A program made the position numbers and the translations under genes. From UM-FILTER-47-13 sp964445195 (lineage in GTDB: Bacteria > Pseudomonadota > Alphaproteobacteria > Micavibrionales > Micavibrionaceae): a stretch of 64,000 nucleotides of DNA. Below the pieces are notes generated by a model. The model was not told the origin of the DNA. It did no database searches and saw only the letters and a program-made list of their open reading frames with translations. The DNA lies in NCBI GenBank assembly GCA_964445195.1, contig CAYUKA010000005.1:42170-106169 (forward strand), given 5' to 3'. How positions within the stretch are numbered: the first letter of the stretch is position 1; the number at the start of each line of letters is the position of its first letter. Shown in pieces: positions 17,588 to 25,782 of the stretch.

Positions 17588-18178
17588 ATGGCGGCAAACA
17601 TCCTTATCACAGGGTTCGGCCCTTTCCCCGACCAGCCCTATAACCCCAGCAGCGGGCTTGTGGGTACCTTGTCTGTGCTTTTTTCCGGCGCAGCCAACAC
17701 GCGCTTCCTGATATTGCCAACAGAATATGGCAGGGGGTTGGGACAATTGAATGACGAACTAACCGCCTATGACCCTGATGTCGTCATGTGCTTTGGTGTT
17801 GCCGCTCAAACGCAGGCAATCGGTCTGGAAAAAGTCGCCCATAACTGGCGCTCCTGCAGAATACCCGATGCCGCGCGCTATGTGCCTTCAGATCCGCTTA
17901 TAGAACCCGGCGGCCCCAAACATCTGCAAAGCACCCTACCTTTGCACACCCATATGACCGGGTTGAGGGACCGTCACATCCCCGTAGACATTTCAGAGGA
18001 TGCGGGCCTCTATATCTGCAACGCGGCACTTTATAATATATTAGCGCATGCCCGCCGCCGGGAAAAACCCGTTGCCGCGGGTTTCATACATATACCCGAC
18101 CCTTTGCGCAGCGGTAATCCGGGCCACCAGGACTTGCAGGACGCCGGGCAGTTTATGCTGTCCACATTCATGCCCTGA
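17588..18178 (+). CDS. pcp: Pyroglutamyl-peptidase I family cysteine peptidase
   Basis: A 196-residue C15 family peptidase that removes N-terminal pyroglutamate from peptides in the cytoplasm. The N-terminus ILITGFGPF is typical. The catalytic triad falls at the positions described for the bacterial enzyme: Glu81 in GLEKVAHN, Cys144 in LYICNAALY and His168 in GFIHIP. The gene has no Shine-Dalgarno site and its promoter points to a leaderless mRNA. It precedes the arginine leader and argC. Confidence 0.88.
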   Translation: MAANILITGFGPFPDQPYNPSSGLVGTLSVLFSGAANTRFLILPTEYGRGLGQLNDELTAYDPDVVMCFGVAAQTQAIGLEKVAHNWRSCRIPDAARYVPSDPLIEPGGPKHLQSTLPLHTHMTGLRDRHIPVDISEDAGLYICNAALYNILAHARRREKPVAAGFIHIPDPLRSGNPGHQDLQDAGQFMLSTFMP

Positions 18179-18218
18179 CCGGATTCCGCAGGGCGCACGC
18201 ACACCGGAAAAATAAAGT

Positions 18219-18251
18219 TTGACACGATGCACCGTATTTTGTTTTTATAAT
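18219..18251 (+). promoter_or_regulatory. Probable arg operon promoter with wide spacing
   Basis: TTGACA at 18219-18224 and TATAAT at 18246-18251 both match consensus but are 21 bases apart. The true -35 may therefore be weaker, or the promoter may need an activator. The expected start is at the ATG of the leader ORF at 18258. Confidence 0.45.
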
Positions 18252-18257
18252 GTCGCT

Positions 18258-18335
18258 ATGATGAATGTAATTGCACAAGCCTTTGTTGCCCCGCGCCGAC
18301 GCCCGCGACCGATGACCGCCGGTCACCGGGGCTAA
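18258..18335 (+). CDS. Putative arginine leader peptide, 25 aa
   Basis: This short ORF reads MMNVIAQAFVAP, then RRRPRP, then MTAGHRG and a TAA at 18333-18335. Five of its 25 codons are Arg (CGC CGA CGC, CGA, CGG), four of them within five codons. It lies 135 bases upstream of argC, the first gene of argCBDFGH, and is followed by competing stem-loops. This is the arrangement expected of a transcription attenuator in which ribosome stalling at scarce Arg codons keeps the operon on. No ribosome site precedes it; the promoter suggests leaderless translation. The role is inference. Confidence 0.55.
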   Translation: MMNVIAQAFVAPRRRPRPMTAGHRG

Positions 18336-18415
18336 GGTTATGTGCCTGATTACACGCAAGATTTTCCAGACCATAACCGTTAAAAACTCGCAGACCGGCA
18401 CCCCCCTGGGCCGGT
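18288..18415 (+). promoter_or_regulatory. Putative arginine attenuator stem-loops
   Basis: The Arg-codon region can pair with sequence near the leader stop: GCCCCG at 18288-18293 with CGGGGC at 18327-18332. TGACC/GGTCA at 18313-18325 forms a small inner hairpin. Downstream, ACCGGC (18394-18399) pairs with GCCGGT (18410-18415), with a GTTTGTT stretch after it. GCCGGT at 18318-18323 can instead pair with ACCGGC at 18394-18399, giving a mutually exclusive fold. GGTTATG/CATAACC (18336-18342 / 18372-18378) adds a further stem. The terminator hairpin lacks a long T-run. Confidence 0.45.
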
Positions 18416-18470
18416 AGCGTTTGTTGCCCGTTCAGGCTTTTGACCAAGGACAGATGAACGGATAACAAAA

Positions 18471-19472
18471 ATGAGTAACAAGACAGTCAAAATTTCCATT
18501 ATCGGCGTGACCGGCTATACCGGCACCGAGCTGCTGCGGGTTCTGCTGCAACATCCCAACGCCGAGATCGCCTACCTCGTCTCGCGGCAATATCAGGACG
18601 AGCCGCTGGGCAAGGTCTTTCCCCGGCTACAGCATGTAAAAGACCTGACCGTCACCGACACGGATTACGAAACGGTCGCCCGGGACAGCGATATCGTATT
18701 CCTGTGCCTGCCGCACGTCGCTTCACAGGAAGTCGCGCCGGTCTTCCTCGGCAAAACCAGGCTGATCGACATGTCGGCCGATTTCCGGCTTGGCGATGCG
18801 CAGACATTCCAGAAATACTACCATACCGAACATCAGCGGCCGGACCTGTTGGACGGCCGTTTTGTTTACGGGCTGCCGGAATTGTACCGCGACGAGATCG
18901 CACAGGCTGATGCGATCGCCAATCCCGGCTGTTTCGCCCTGCTGGTCCAGCTTTTACTCTACCCGTTCAAGGGCCGGATGGACCGGGCCGATGTCATCGC
19001 CGTGTCCGGCACCAGCGGCGGCGGCCGCAAGCCGCGCGATCCGGTCGATCACCCGGCCTGCGCCCAGAATATCCGCAGCTATCTTGTCAACGAGCACCGC
19101 CATATCCCGGAGATCCTCGCGACAACCGGGCTTACAGAAAGCAAACTAAACTTCGCGCCGACGGTCGGCCCGTTCCTGCGCGGCATTTTCGCCCATGCCT
19201 TCCTGAGCGGCGCGGATATAGACGCATTCGTCAACCCCTTTACAGAGTCGCCTTTTGTACGGGTCACCGACAAAACCGAAATGACCAATGTCGTCAGCAC
19301 TAATTTCGTCGACCTGTCATACACAGCCGGCCATGACGGCACGGTTATCGCGCAGGGCGCGCTTGATAACCTGCTGAAAGGCGCGGCCGGGACGGCGGTG
19401 CAGAATATGAACCTGATGTGCGGGCTTGACGAGCAGGCGGGCCTTCATTTCAACAGCCCGGTTTACCCTTAA
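18471..19472 (+). CDS. argC: N-acetyl-gamma-glutamyl-phosphate reductase
   Basis: A 333-residue enzyme that reduces N-acetylglutamyl phosphate to the semialdehyde, the third step from glutamate to arginine. The N-terminal Rossmann motif is IIGVTGYTGTELLR, the catalytic Cys is Cys154 in ANPGCF, and GTSGGGRKP, APTVGPFLRG and NEHRHIPEI follow. It is the first gene of argCBDFGH and sits below a putative arginine-sensing leader. The start ATG follows a GGACAGATGAACGG stretch. Confidence 0.94.
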   Translation: MSNKTVKISIIGVTGYTGTELLRVLLQHPNAEIAYLVSRQYQDEPLGKVFPRLQHVKDLTVTDTDYETVARDSDIVFLCLPHVASQEVAPVFLGKTRLIDMSADFRLGDAQTFQKYYHTEHQRPDLLDGRFVYGLPELYRDEIAQADAIANPGCFALLVQLLLYPFKGRMDRADVIAVSGTSGGGRKPRDPVDHPACAQNIRSYLVNEHRHIPEILATTGLTESKLNFAPTVGPFLRGIFAHAFLSGADIDAFVNPFTESPFVRVTDKTEMTNVVSTNFVDLSYTAGHDGTVIAQGALDNLLKGAAGTAVQNMNLMCGLDEQAGLHFNSPVYP

Positions 19473-19485
19473 GGGAGCGCACATC

Positions 19486-20382
19486 ATGATGGATAATTTA
19501 AAACAGTTTTACCGCAAGCGCTTTACGAACAAGATTTTCGTTCTGAAGGCCGGCGGACGCATTATCACCGACGATGCGGCGCGGATGAATTTGCTGCGCA
19601 CGATCAAGAAGCTGAACCGGGACAATATCAAAGTCCTGCTCATCTATGGCGGCGGCCAGGCGATTGATGAGGCTATCGCCGCCGAAGACCGCAAGCCGCT
19701 TAAAATCGACGGGCGGCGCATTACCTCGGCCGAAGATATCGCAACCGTCAAAAAAGTCCTGACCGGCGATCTCGGCATGCGCCTGTCGGAAAGCATGGCG
19801 GAGCTCGGCCTTGACGGCTATTGCCTGAACGCCCTGCCGCCAAACTGGGGCAAGGTCAAACGCCGCCCGAAACAGGACGGCATCACCCGCTATGACGGCA
19901 CGCTGGAGAGCATTGACGCAAAAACCATCAAGGGATTTTTCGCCGGCACGCAGCTCGTTGTCTGCCCTTGCCTCGGCCTGCTTGATAACGGCGATACGAT
20001 CAACATTAATGCTGATAACGCCGCTGTCGCGCTCTCGGCAGGCTGCCGCTGTGCGAAGCTCGTCTTCTTAAGCGATGTTGACGGGATCAGCGTCAACGGC
20101 CAGATCGCGTCTGTCTTACGCGCACGCGACCTCAGCGCGCTGATCGCCGACGGCACCATCACCGGCGGCATGCAGGTCAAGGCAGAAAACTGTATCGAAG
20201 CGCTGCAGGCCGGGGTCAAACGGGTTCATATCCTGAACGGTTTCCGCAAGGACGCGCTGCTCAAGGAAGTCTATACACCCGACGGCGACGGCACGATGAT
20301 CGTCCGCTATGACGAAAAGAAAAAATACGAAACCAACGAACTGTCGGCGCTTGCCAAAATGAGGACCGCGCTATGCCTGTAA
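19486..20382 (+). CDS. argB: Acetylglutamate kinase
   Basis: A 298-residue amino-acid kinase that phosphorylates N-acetylglutamate. Motifs are KAGGRIITDD, the nucleotide/substrate loop LLIYGGGQAIDEA (more usually HGGGPQI), INADNAAVALSAG, LSDVDGI and ITGGMQVKAENCIEAL. The divergent glycine loop suggests a distinct clade, but the fold signature is clear. The start at 19486 follows AAGGGAG at good spacing; an earlier in-frame ATG lies inside argC. Its end overlaps argD by ten bases, so the two are translationally coupled. Confidence 0.9.
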   Translation: MMDNLKQFYRKRFTNKIFVLKAGGRIITDDAARMNLLRTIKKLNRDNIKVLLIYGGGQAIDEAIAAEDRKPLKIDGRRITSAEDIATVKKVLTGDLGMRLSESMAELGLDGYCLNALPPNWGKVKRRPKQDGITRYDGTLESIDAKTIKGFFAGTQLVVCPCLGLLDNGDTININADNAAVALSAGCRCAKLVFLSDVDGISVNGQIASVLRARDLSALIADGTITGGMQVKAENCIEALQAGVKRVHILNGFRKDALLKEVYTPDGDGTMIVRYDEKKKYETNELSALAKMRTALCL

Positions 20383-21572
20383 CGGACGATATCATTCAAA
20401 AATCACACGATTACCTGATGCCGACCTACCCGCTGCAGGGTATCGTTCTGGAACGTGGTGAGGGATGCTATCTTTATGATACAGAAGGGAAAAAATATCT
20501 CGACGTTGCGGCGGGTATCGCCGTGTGTTCGCTCGGTCACGCCCATCCCGGCTATATCGAAACGGCGACGGCGCAAATGGGCAAGTTCATTATGTGCCCC
20601 GGCTCCTACCCGACCGGGCCGCGCGCCGCCTGCGCCGAATATCTCGTCACGCACAGCGCCTTCGACCAGGTCTTTTTCAGCAATTCCGGCGCCGAAGCCA
20701 TTGAAGGCGCGCTGAAGCTGGCCCGCAAATGGGCGCATGAGCACAAGGGCGAAGACTGCAAGGAATTCATTTGCTTTCGCAATTCCTTCCATGGCCGGAC
20801 CTTCGGCGCCGTCAGCATCACCGAAAAGTCAAAGCACCAGCCATGGTTCGCCCCGTACCTGCCCGGCGCGCATTTCGCGGACCTGAATGACATCGACTCG
20901 GTCAAAGAACTACTTTCCGATAAAATCTGCGCGCTTGTCGTCGAGCCGGTACAGGGCGAAAGCGGCATCCGCCCGGCTGATCCTGCATTTTTACAGGCGC
21001 TGCGGGACTTATGCGATGAACACAATATCCTGCTGGTCTTTGATGAAATCCAGTGCGGAATCGGCCGCCTAGGCACACTGTTCGCGTACCAGCATTTCGG
21101 TGTCACGCCCGATATCCTCTGCCTTGCCAAGGGGCTGGGCAACGGCTACCCGGTCGGCGCGCTCATGGCCGGGCAGGATCTGGCGGCCTGTTTCGGCGGC
21201 GGCGTGCATGGCACGACCTATGGCGGCAATCCGCTGGCGACACGCCTCGCCTTGTTCGTTCTGCAGCAAATTAACCGGCCCGCCTTCCTTGAAAATGTCA
21301 TAGAAACCGGGGCTTCTCTGCGGGCAGGTCTGCAAAAACTGCAGCAAAAAACCGGCCGTATTGAAGAGGTGCGCGGCATCGGCCTGATGATCGGCGTCGA
21401 TATCAACGGCGATTTCGCCGCCCTGATGAAAGAGTTACTGGCCGCCGGACTGATGGCGACCAAGGCGGGGGAGAAGACGCTGCGCCTGACACCGCCGCTG
21501 ATCGCCGGGCCGGACGAAGTGAAACTCTGCCTGGAGATACTCGAACAGGTTCTTGTCAAAGGAGATGCATGA
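20373..21572 (+). CDS. argD: Acetylornithine aminotransferase
   Basis: A 399-residue class III PLP aminotransferase. The cofactor site is visible as Asp224 in LVFDEIQCGIGR and the Schiff-base Lys253 in LAKGLGNGYPVGA; SNSGAEAIEGALKLAR is the phosphate loop. It converts N-acetylglutamate semialdehyde to N-acetylornithine, and related enzymes also serve lysine synthesis. It overlaps argB at its start and argF at its stop (ATGATG over TGA). Confidence 0.94.
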   Translation: MPVTDDIIQKSHDYLMPTYPLQGIVLERGEGCYLYDTEGKKYLDVAAGIAVCSLGHAHPGYIETATAQMGKFIMCPGSYPTGPRAACAEYLVTHSAFDQVFFSNSGAEAIEGALKLARKWAHEHKGEDCKEFICFRNSFHGRTFGAVSITEKSKHQPWFAPYLPGAHFADLNDIDSVKELLSDKICALVVEPVQGESGIRPADPAFLQALRDLCDEHNILLVFDEIQCGIGRLGTLFAYQHFGVTPDILCLAKGLGNGYPVGALMAGQDLAACFGGGVHGTTYGGNPLATRLALFVLQQINRPAFLENVIETGASLRAGLQKLQQKTGRIEEVRGIGLMIGVDINGDFAALMKELLAAGLMATKAGEKTLRLTPPLIAGPDEVKLCLEILEQVLVKGDA

Positions 21573-22537
21573 TGAGCCATACTCGTCATTTTATCGACCT
21601 GCCGTCCGTGCCGGCTGATACGCTGAAAGCCATCATGCAGGATGCGCACGGCATGAAGGCGATCAAATTCTCGCCGCCGCAGATTTTCGCCGGCCTGTCA
21701 CTGGCGATGGTGTTCGACAAGCGCAGCACCCGCACGCGTATGAGCTTTGAAGTCGCGATGAAGCAGCTAGGCGGTCATACGATCGTCATGAATATGGAGG
21801 AAATGCAGCTCACCGGCGCCGAGAGCCTTGAAGATACCGGGCAGGTGCTCTCGCGCCTCGTCGACGGCATCATGATCCGGATGAGCGACCATGACACGCT
21901 GCTCGCACTCTCAAAACATACGGACATCCCGGTGATTAACGGCCTGACTGATCACTCGCACCCGTGCCAGATTATGGCCGATCTGATGACGATTGAGGAA
22001 AAGCGCGGCGCCGTGGCCGGGCAAAAAATCGCATGGTTCGGCGACTGGAACAATGTCGCCCGCACCTTCGCGCAGGCCGCGCCGATCTTCGGGTTTGAAC
22101 TTGTCCTGGCGGTACCGGAAGCGCTGCATGAGACGGTTGAAATGGATGTTACCGTCACCGCCGACGCACAGGCCGCCGCTAAGGACGCCGACGTTATTGT
22201 CACCGACACATGGGTCTCGATGGGCCAGGAGGGCAAAACCCTCGAGATGTTCGCGCCGTATCAGGTCAATGCCGCGCTGATGGCACAGGCCAGGGACGAT
22301 GCGCTGTTCATGCACTGCATGCCGATCCACCGCGGCGAGGAAGTCACCGAAGACATCCTGAACAGCCCGCACAGCGTGATTTATGACGAAGCCGAAAACC
22401 GCCTGCACGCGCAAAAAGCCATATTGGCATGGTGTATGAAAGATGCGGGAGTGAGCGTCCCCAGAGATGTCATCCCGAACGATAGTGAGGGATCCCAGGC
22501 TCAGCTCCATGAGATTTCCCGCATACGCTCGAAATGA
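21569..22537 (+). CDS. argF: Ornithine carbamoyltransferase with repeat-derived C-terminus
   Basis: A 322-residue transcarbamylase making citrulline from ornithine and carbamoyl phosphate. Signatures are the carbamoyl-phosphate loop STRTR (53-57), HPCQ (131-134) and FMHCMP with Cys250. The family's usual end is near AILAWCMKDAG (about residue 294). Here the frame runs about 23 residues further, from Asp300, through an intergenic palindromic repeat whose right arm supplies the stop codon. The upstream site AAAGGAGATGC overlaps the end of argD. The extra tail is probably neutral. Confidence 0.93.
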   Translation: MMSHTRHFIDLPSVPADTLKAIMQDAHGMKAIKFSPPQIFAGLSLAMVFDKRSTRTRMSFEVAMKQLGGHTIVMNMEEMQLTGAESLEDTGQVLSRLVDGIMIRMSDHDTLLALSKHTDIPVINGLTDHSHPCQIMADLMTIEEKRGAVAGQKIAWFGDWNNVARTFAQAAPIFGFELVLAVPEALHETVEMDVTVTADAQAAAKDADVIVTDTWVSMGQEGKTLEMFAPYQVNAALMAQARDDALFMHCMPIHRGEEVTEDILNSPHSVIYDEAENRLHAQKAILAWCMKDAGVSVPRDVIPNDSEGSQAQLHEISRIRSK

Positions 22538-22539
22538 CA
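22468..22539. repeat. Palindromic repeat (GTCATCCCGA type) inside argF 3' end
   Basis: TGTCAT at 22468-22473 and ATGACA at 22534-22539 bound a unit of the dispersed type GTCATCCCGA ... AGGGATCC ... GAGATTTCCC ... TCGAAATGACA. The first 70 bases are read as argF codons, and the TGA stop at 22535-22537 lies in the right arm. Confidence 0.8.
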
Positions 22540-22564
22540 CATTGAACGAATAGGAGACACAGCC

Positions 22565-23812
22565 ATGACAAAAGAAAAAATCGTTCTCGCCTATTCCGGC
22601 GGGCTGGACACGTCGGTGATCCTGAAATGGTTCATCGAGGAAGGCTATGAGGTTATCGCCTATATCGCCGATGTCGGTCAGGAAGAGGATTTCGACGCCG
22701 CCCGTCAAAAGGCCGAAGCGATTGGCGCGGCCAAAGTGTATGTCGAGGATCTGAAAGAAGAATTCATCACCGGCTACATTTTCCCGGCCATCAAATCGCA
22801 GGCCATTTATGAGGGCCGCTATCTGCTCGGCACCTCTGTCGCCCGCCCCGTTATCGCCAAGCGCCAGATCGAGATCGCCGGCAAGGAGGGCGCGCAATAT
22901 GTTTCGCACGGCGCAACCGGCAAGGGCAACGACCAGGTGCGGTTCGAGCTGTCTTATTACGCGCTCAACCCCGATATCAAAGTGCTGGCGCCGTGGAAAA
23001 TGGATGAATTCCTGAGCCGCTTCCGCGGCCGCACCGATATGCTGCATTACGCCGAGCAGCATGGCATCCCGGTCAAGGCCTCGCGCGACAAACCATATTC
23101 AGAGGACGATAACTTCCTGCATATCTCGCATGAGGCCGGTATTCTCGAAAACCCCGCCGCCGCCTGCGTCGAAGATGTGTATTCGCGCACCGCGTCGATT
23201 GCGGACGCGCCGGACACGCCCGATATTGTCAGCATCATTTTCGCGCAGGGTATCCCGGTCGCGGTCGAGCATGACGGCAAGACTGTCACCGGCGCGCTGG
23301 AGCTATTCTCTTATCTCAACAATCTCGGCACCAAACACGGAATCGGACGACTGGATATGGTCGAGAACCGCTTTGTCGGCATCAAGTCACGCGGCGTTTA
23401 TGAAACGCCGGGCGGCGAAATTCTCTACAAGGCGCACCGCGATCTGGAAGGGCTGACGATGGACCGCGAGGTTATGCGCATCCGTGACCGGCTGGCGATT
23501 GATGTGGCGCACCTGATCTATAACGGCTTCTGGTTCTCACCGGAGTTTGCGCTGCTGATGCACACGATGGACAAGGCGCAGGAGGCTATTAACGGCACTG
23601 TGCAGGTTCAACTGCTCAAAGGCATGGCCTACCCCCTCGCCCGGACTTCGCCGAACGCGCTGTACGATCCGCAGCAATCGAGCATGGACGAAGAAGGCGG
23701 GTACGACCAGAAAGACGCCGACGGCTTTATCAAGATCAACGCCGTGCGGCTGCGCAATAACACAGTTGTGACCGGCAAAGCCGGCACTGTAAAAACAAAG
23801 GAAGCGGCGTGA
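22565..23812 (+). CDS. argG: Argininosuccinate synthase
   Basis: A 415-residue ATP-dependent enzyme that joins citrulline and aspartate. The PP-loop is KIVLAYSGGLDTSVILKW at the N-terminus. Also present are ADVGQEEDFDAARQKAEAIGA, the citrulline/aspartate site GATGKGNDQVRFEL and SREVMRIRD-like TMDREVMRIRDRLA. TAGGAGACACAGCC is a good ribosome site. It is the fifth gene of the arginine operon; a 167-bp palindromic repeat separates it from argH. Confidence 0.96.
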   Translation: MTKEKIVLAYSGGLDTSVILKWFIEEGYEVIAYIADVGQEEDFDAARQKAEAIGAAKVYVEDLKEEFITGYIFPAIKSQAIYEGRYLLGTSVARPVIAKRQIEIAGKEGAQYVSHGATGKGNDQVRFELSYYALNPDIKVLAPWKMDEFLSRFRGRTDMLHYAEQHGIPVKASRDKPYSEDDNFLHISHEAGILENPAAACVEDVYSRTASIADAPDTPDIVSIIFAQGIPVAVEHDGKTVTGALELFSYLNNLGTKHGIGRLDMVENRFVGIKSRGVYETPGGEILYKAHRDLEGLTMDREVMRIRDRLAIDVAHLIYNGFWFSPEFALLMHTMDKAQEAINGTVQVQLLKGMAYPLARTSPNALYDPQQSSMDEEGGYDQKDADGFIKINAVRLRNNTVVTGKAGTVKTKEAA

Positions 23813-23827
23813 TTACTATCACTTAAA

Positions 23828-23994
23828 CGTCATTGCGAGGCGGCGAAACCAACGAAGCAATCCAGAGTTTTACCATTAGAAAATTGACTGGATTGTTTCG
23901 CTCCCATTTGTGGCTAGAAGCGACGTTGTCGCGTGAGCCATGGCGTCCACACAGCTTTGCTGCTTCGGACGCATAATGGTCGCTCGCAATGACG
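23828..23994. repeat. Palindromic repeat (GTCATTGCGAG / AAGCAATCC type)
   Basis: The outer arms CGTCATTGCGAG (23828-23839) and CTCGCAATGACG (23983-23994) are perfect inverted copies. Inner arms GAAGCAATCCAG (23854-23865) and CTGGATTGTTTC (23888-23899) pair with one mismatch. It fills the argG-argH gap. Confidence 0.85.
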
Positions 23995-24010
23995 AAGAGA
24001 GGAAAGACAC

Positions 24011-25309
24011 ATGAGTAAAAAATCAAACACGATGTGGGGCGGGCGGTTTGAGGACAGGCCGGCCGATGTGATGGAGCAGATCAACGCTTCGATTGATATC
24101 GACCGCCGCCTGTACCGGCAGGATATCGCCGGGTCAAAGGCGCATGCGGCCATGCTGGCGGCGCAGGGCATCATCAGCGCCGCCGATAATACGGCGATCC
24201 AGAACGGTCTCGACCAAATTCTTGGCGAGATCGAAAACGGCAGCTTCACCTTCCGCCGCGACCTCGAGGACATTCATATGAATATCGAGGCACGGCTGAC
24301 CGCTATTATCGGCGATACGGCCGGGCGGCTGCACACGGCAAGATCAAGAAACGACCAGATCGCGACCGATTTTCGTCTCTGGGTCCGTGAAGCCTGCGAC
24401 GCGCTCATTGCCAGGCTCGGCACATGGCAGAAGACGGTGCAAACATTACAGGCCGCGCACGAACAAACGGTGATGCCGGGCTTCACCCATCTGCAGGTCG
24501 CGCAGCCCGTGACACTGGCGATGCATTTACAGGCCTATAGCGAGATGGCCGCCCGCGATGCGGCACGCTTTGAAGACTGCCGCGCCCGGCTGAACGAATG
24601 CCCGCTCGGCAGCGCCGCCCTGGCCGGCACCCCTTTTCCGGTCGACCGTGACATGACGGCAAAAGAGCTCGGCTTTGGCCGCCCGTCCGCCAGCACAATG
24701 GACGGCGTTTCCGCCCGCGATTTTGCGAATGAGTTCCTGTTTTGCTGCGCCCAGACCGGACTGCACCTCTCCCGGCTGGCCGAGGAGCTGATTATCTGGG
24801 CGACGCCGCAATTCGGCTTTGTTACCCTGTCCGATCAATGGGCGACCGGCTCCTCGATCATGCCGCAGAAGAAAAACCCCGACGCCGCCGAACTGGTGCG
24901 CGGCAAGACCGGCCGCCTGACCGGCAACCTTGTCCGGATGATGACCGTCATGAAAGCCCTGCCGCTCGCCTATAACAAGGACATGCAGGAAGACAAGGAA
25001 CCGGTCTTCGATTCTTTCGATACGCTCGCGCTCTGTCTGGACGCCATGACCGGCATGCTCGGCAGCGCGGCATGGCATAGCGGCCGGATGCGTGCCGCCG
25101 CCGAAAGCGGCTATGCCACCGCCACACGCCTTGCCGACTGGCTGGTCATGAATGTGAATATGCCGTTCCGCGAAGCGCACCATGTCACGGGCCGCATTGT
25201 CAAAATGGCCGAGGACAAAGGCTGCCGCCTCGACGAACTACCGCTCGCCGATTTACAAGAGGTGGAAAGCGGCATTACCGATGATGTTTATAAGGCTTTG
25301 CGGGTATAA
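24011..25309 (+). CDS. argH: Argininosuccinate lyase, apparently C-terminally truncated
   Basis: A 432-residue lyase that splits argininosuccinate into arginine and fumarate. The motifs are MWGGRF, DIHMNIEARLT, TARSRNDQIATDFRLW, PGFTHLQVAQPV and the catalytic signature GSSIMPQKKNPD. The family normally continues about 25-30 residues beyond the DDVY segment; here the protein ends DDVYKALRV and a palindromic repeat begins three bases after the stop. The active-site residues are all upstream of the missing part, so the enzyme may still work. AGAGAGGAAAGACAC precedes the ATG. Confidence 0.93.
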   Translation: MSKKSNTMWGGRFEDRPADVMEQINASIDIDRRLYRQDIAGSKAHAAMLAAQGIISAADNTAIQNGLDQILGEIENGSFTFRRDLEDIHMNIEARLTAIIGDTAGRLHTARSRNDQIATDFRLWVREACDALIARLGTWQKTVQTLQAAHEQTVMPGFTHLQVAQPVTLAMHLQAYSEMAARDAARFEDCRARLNECPLGSAALAGTPFPVDRDMTAKELGFGRPSASTMDGVSARDFANEFLFCCAQTGLHLSRLAEELIIWATPQFGFVTLSDQWATGSSIMPQKKNPDAAELVRGKTGRLTGNLVRMMTVMKALPLAYNKDMQEDKEPVFDSFDTLALCLDAMTGMLGSAAWHSGRMRAAAESGYATATRLADWLVMNVNMPFREAHHVTGRIVKMAEDKGCRLDELPLADLQEVESGITDDVYKALRV

Positions 25310-25312
25310 AAT

Positions 25313-25346
25313 CGTCATTGCGAGGCGGCGAAGCCAACGAAGCAAT
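25313..25346. repeat. Half copy of GTCATTGCGAG-type repeat
   Basis: CGTCATTGCGAGGCGGCG and AACGAAGCAAT match the left half of the 23828-23994 unit almost base for base. No right half follows within the next hundred bases. It starts three bases after the argH stop. Confidence 0.75.
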
Positions 25347-25368
25347 AACGGCTCAGCAAAACAGAGAA

Positions 25369-25689
25369 CTACCCCTGAAGCGATTCCATCAGCTTCATAT
25401 TGCCCTGCGTTTTCTCCACGAGATCACGCTGCAAACCGTCGAGCCGGTCCAGCAGCGCCCTGTCAATGCCGCGAAACTCCATCAGCCGGGCCTTAAATTC
25501 CTCGGCCATCGCCTCATACTGCACAGAGAGCCTGTTCTTTTGCTCCTGCGCCGCCGTAAAGCCCACCGCGTCTTTCATCGTCATCGCCCGCGACTCTTCA
25601 TCCATCAACGCGATCAGCGTTTCGACGGTATCAATGATTTGTGCAACAGCCTGAGTCGGGTCCTGGTCCAGAATAGTTTGCGCGGTCAT
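25369..25689 (-). CDS. FlgN-like helical protein, possible flagellar export chaperone
   Basis: A 106-residue, almost entirely helical protein: VAQIIDTVETLIALMDEESRAM, then QEQKNRLSVQYEAMAEEFKARL. The pattern resembles the FlgN/FliT group of small flagellar chaperones and related alphaproteobacterial coiled-coil proteins, but no decisive motif exists. The frame is open to 25716, but AAAGGAAG lies seven bases before the ATG at 25689, so that start is used. It converges on argH and is divergent from yejF. A TipF-like protein and chemotaxis genes in the window are consistent with a flagellated cell. Confidence 0.55.
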   Translation of the reverse strand: MTAQTILDQDPTQAVAQIIDTVETLIALMDEESRAMTMKDAVGFTAAQEQKNRLSVQYEAMAEEFKARLMEFRGIDRALLDRLDGLQRDLVEKTQGNMKLMESLQG

Positions 25690-25782
25690 AGCGGCTTCCT
25701 TTTTTAACTGGGTCAATTTCGCGTTGGATTATATCAAACAAATCCGTTCAGGTCAGTCAAAAGCTGTGATTTAATAGCGCTC

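Noticed and set aside
21911..23062. Long minus-strand open frame (383 codons) opposite argF/argG
   Set aside because: It is a shadow of two clear enzymes on the plus strand and has no recognisable motif.
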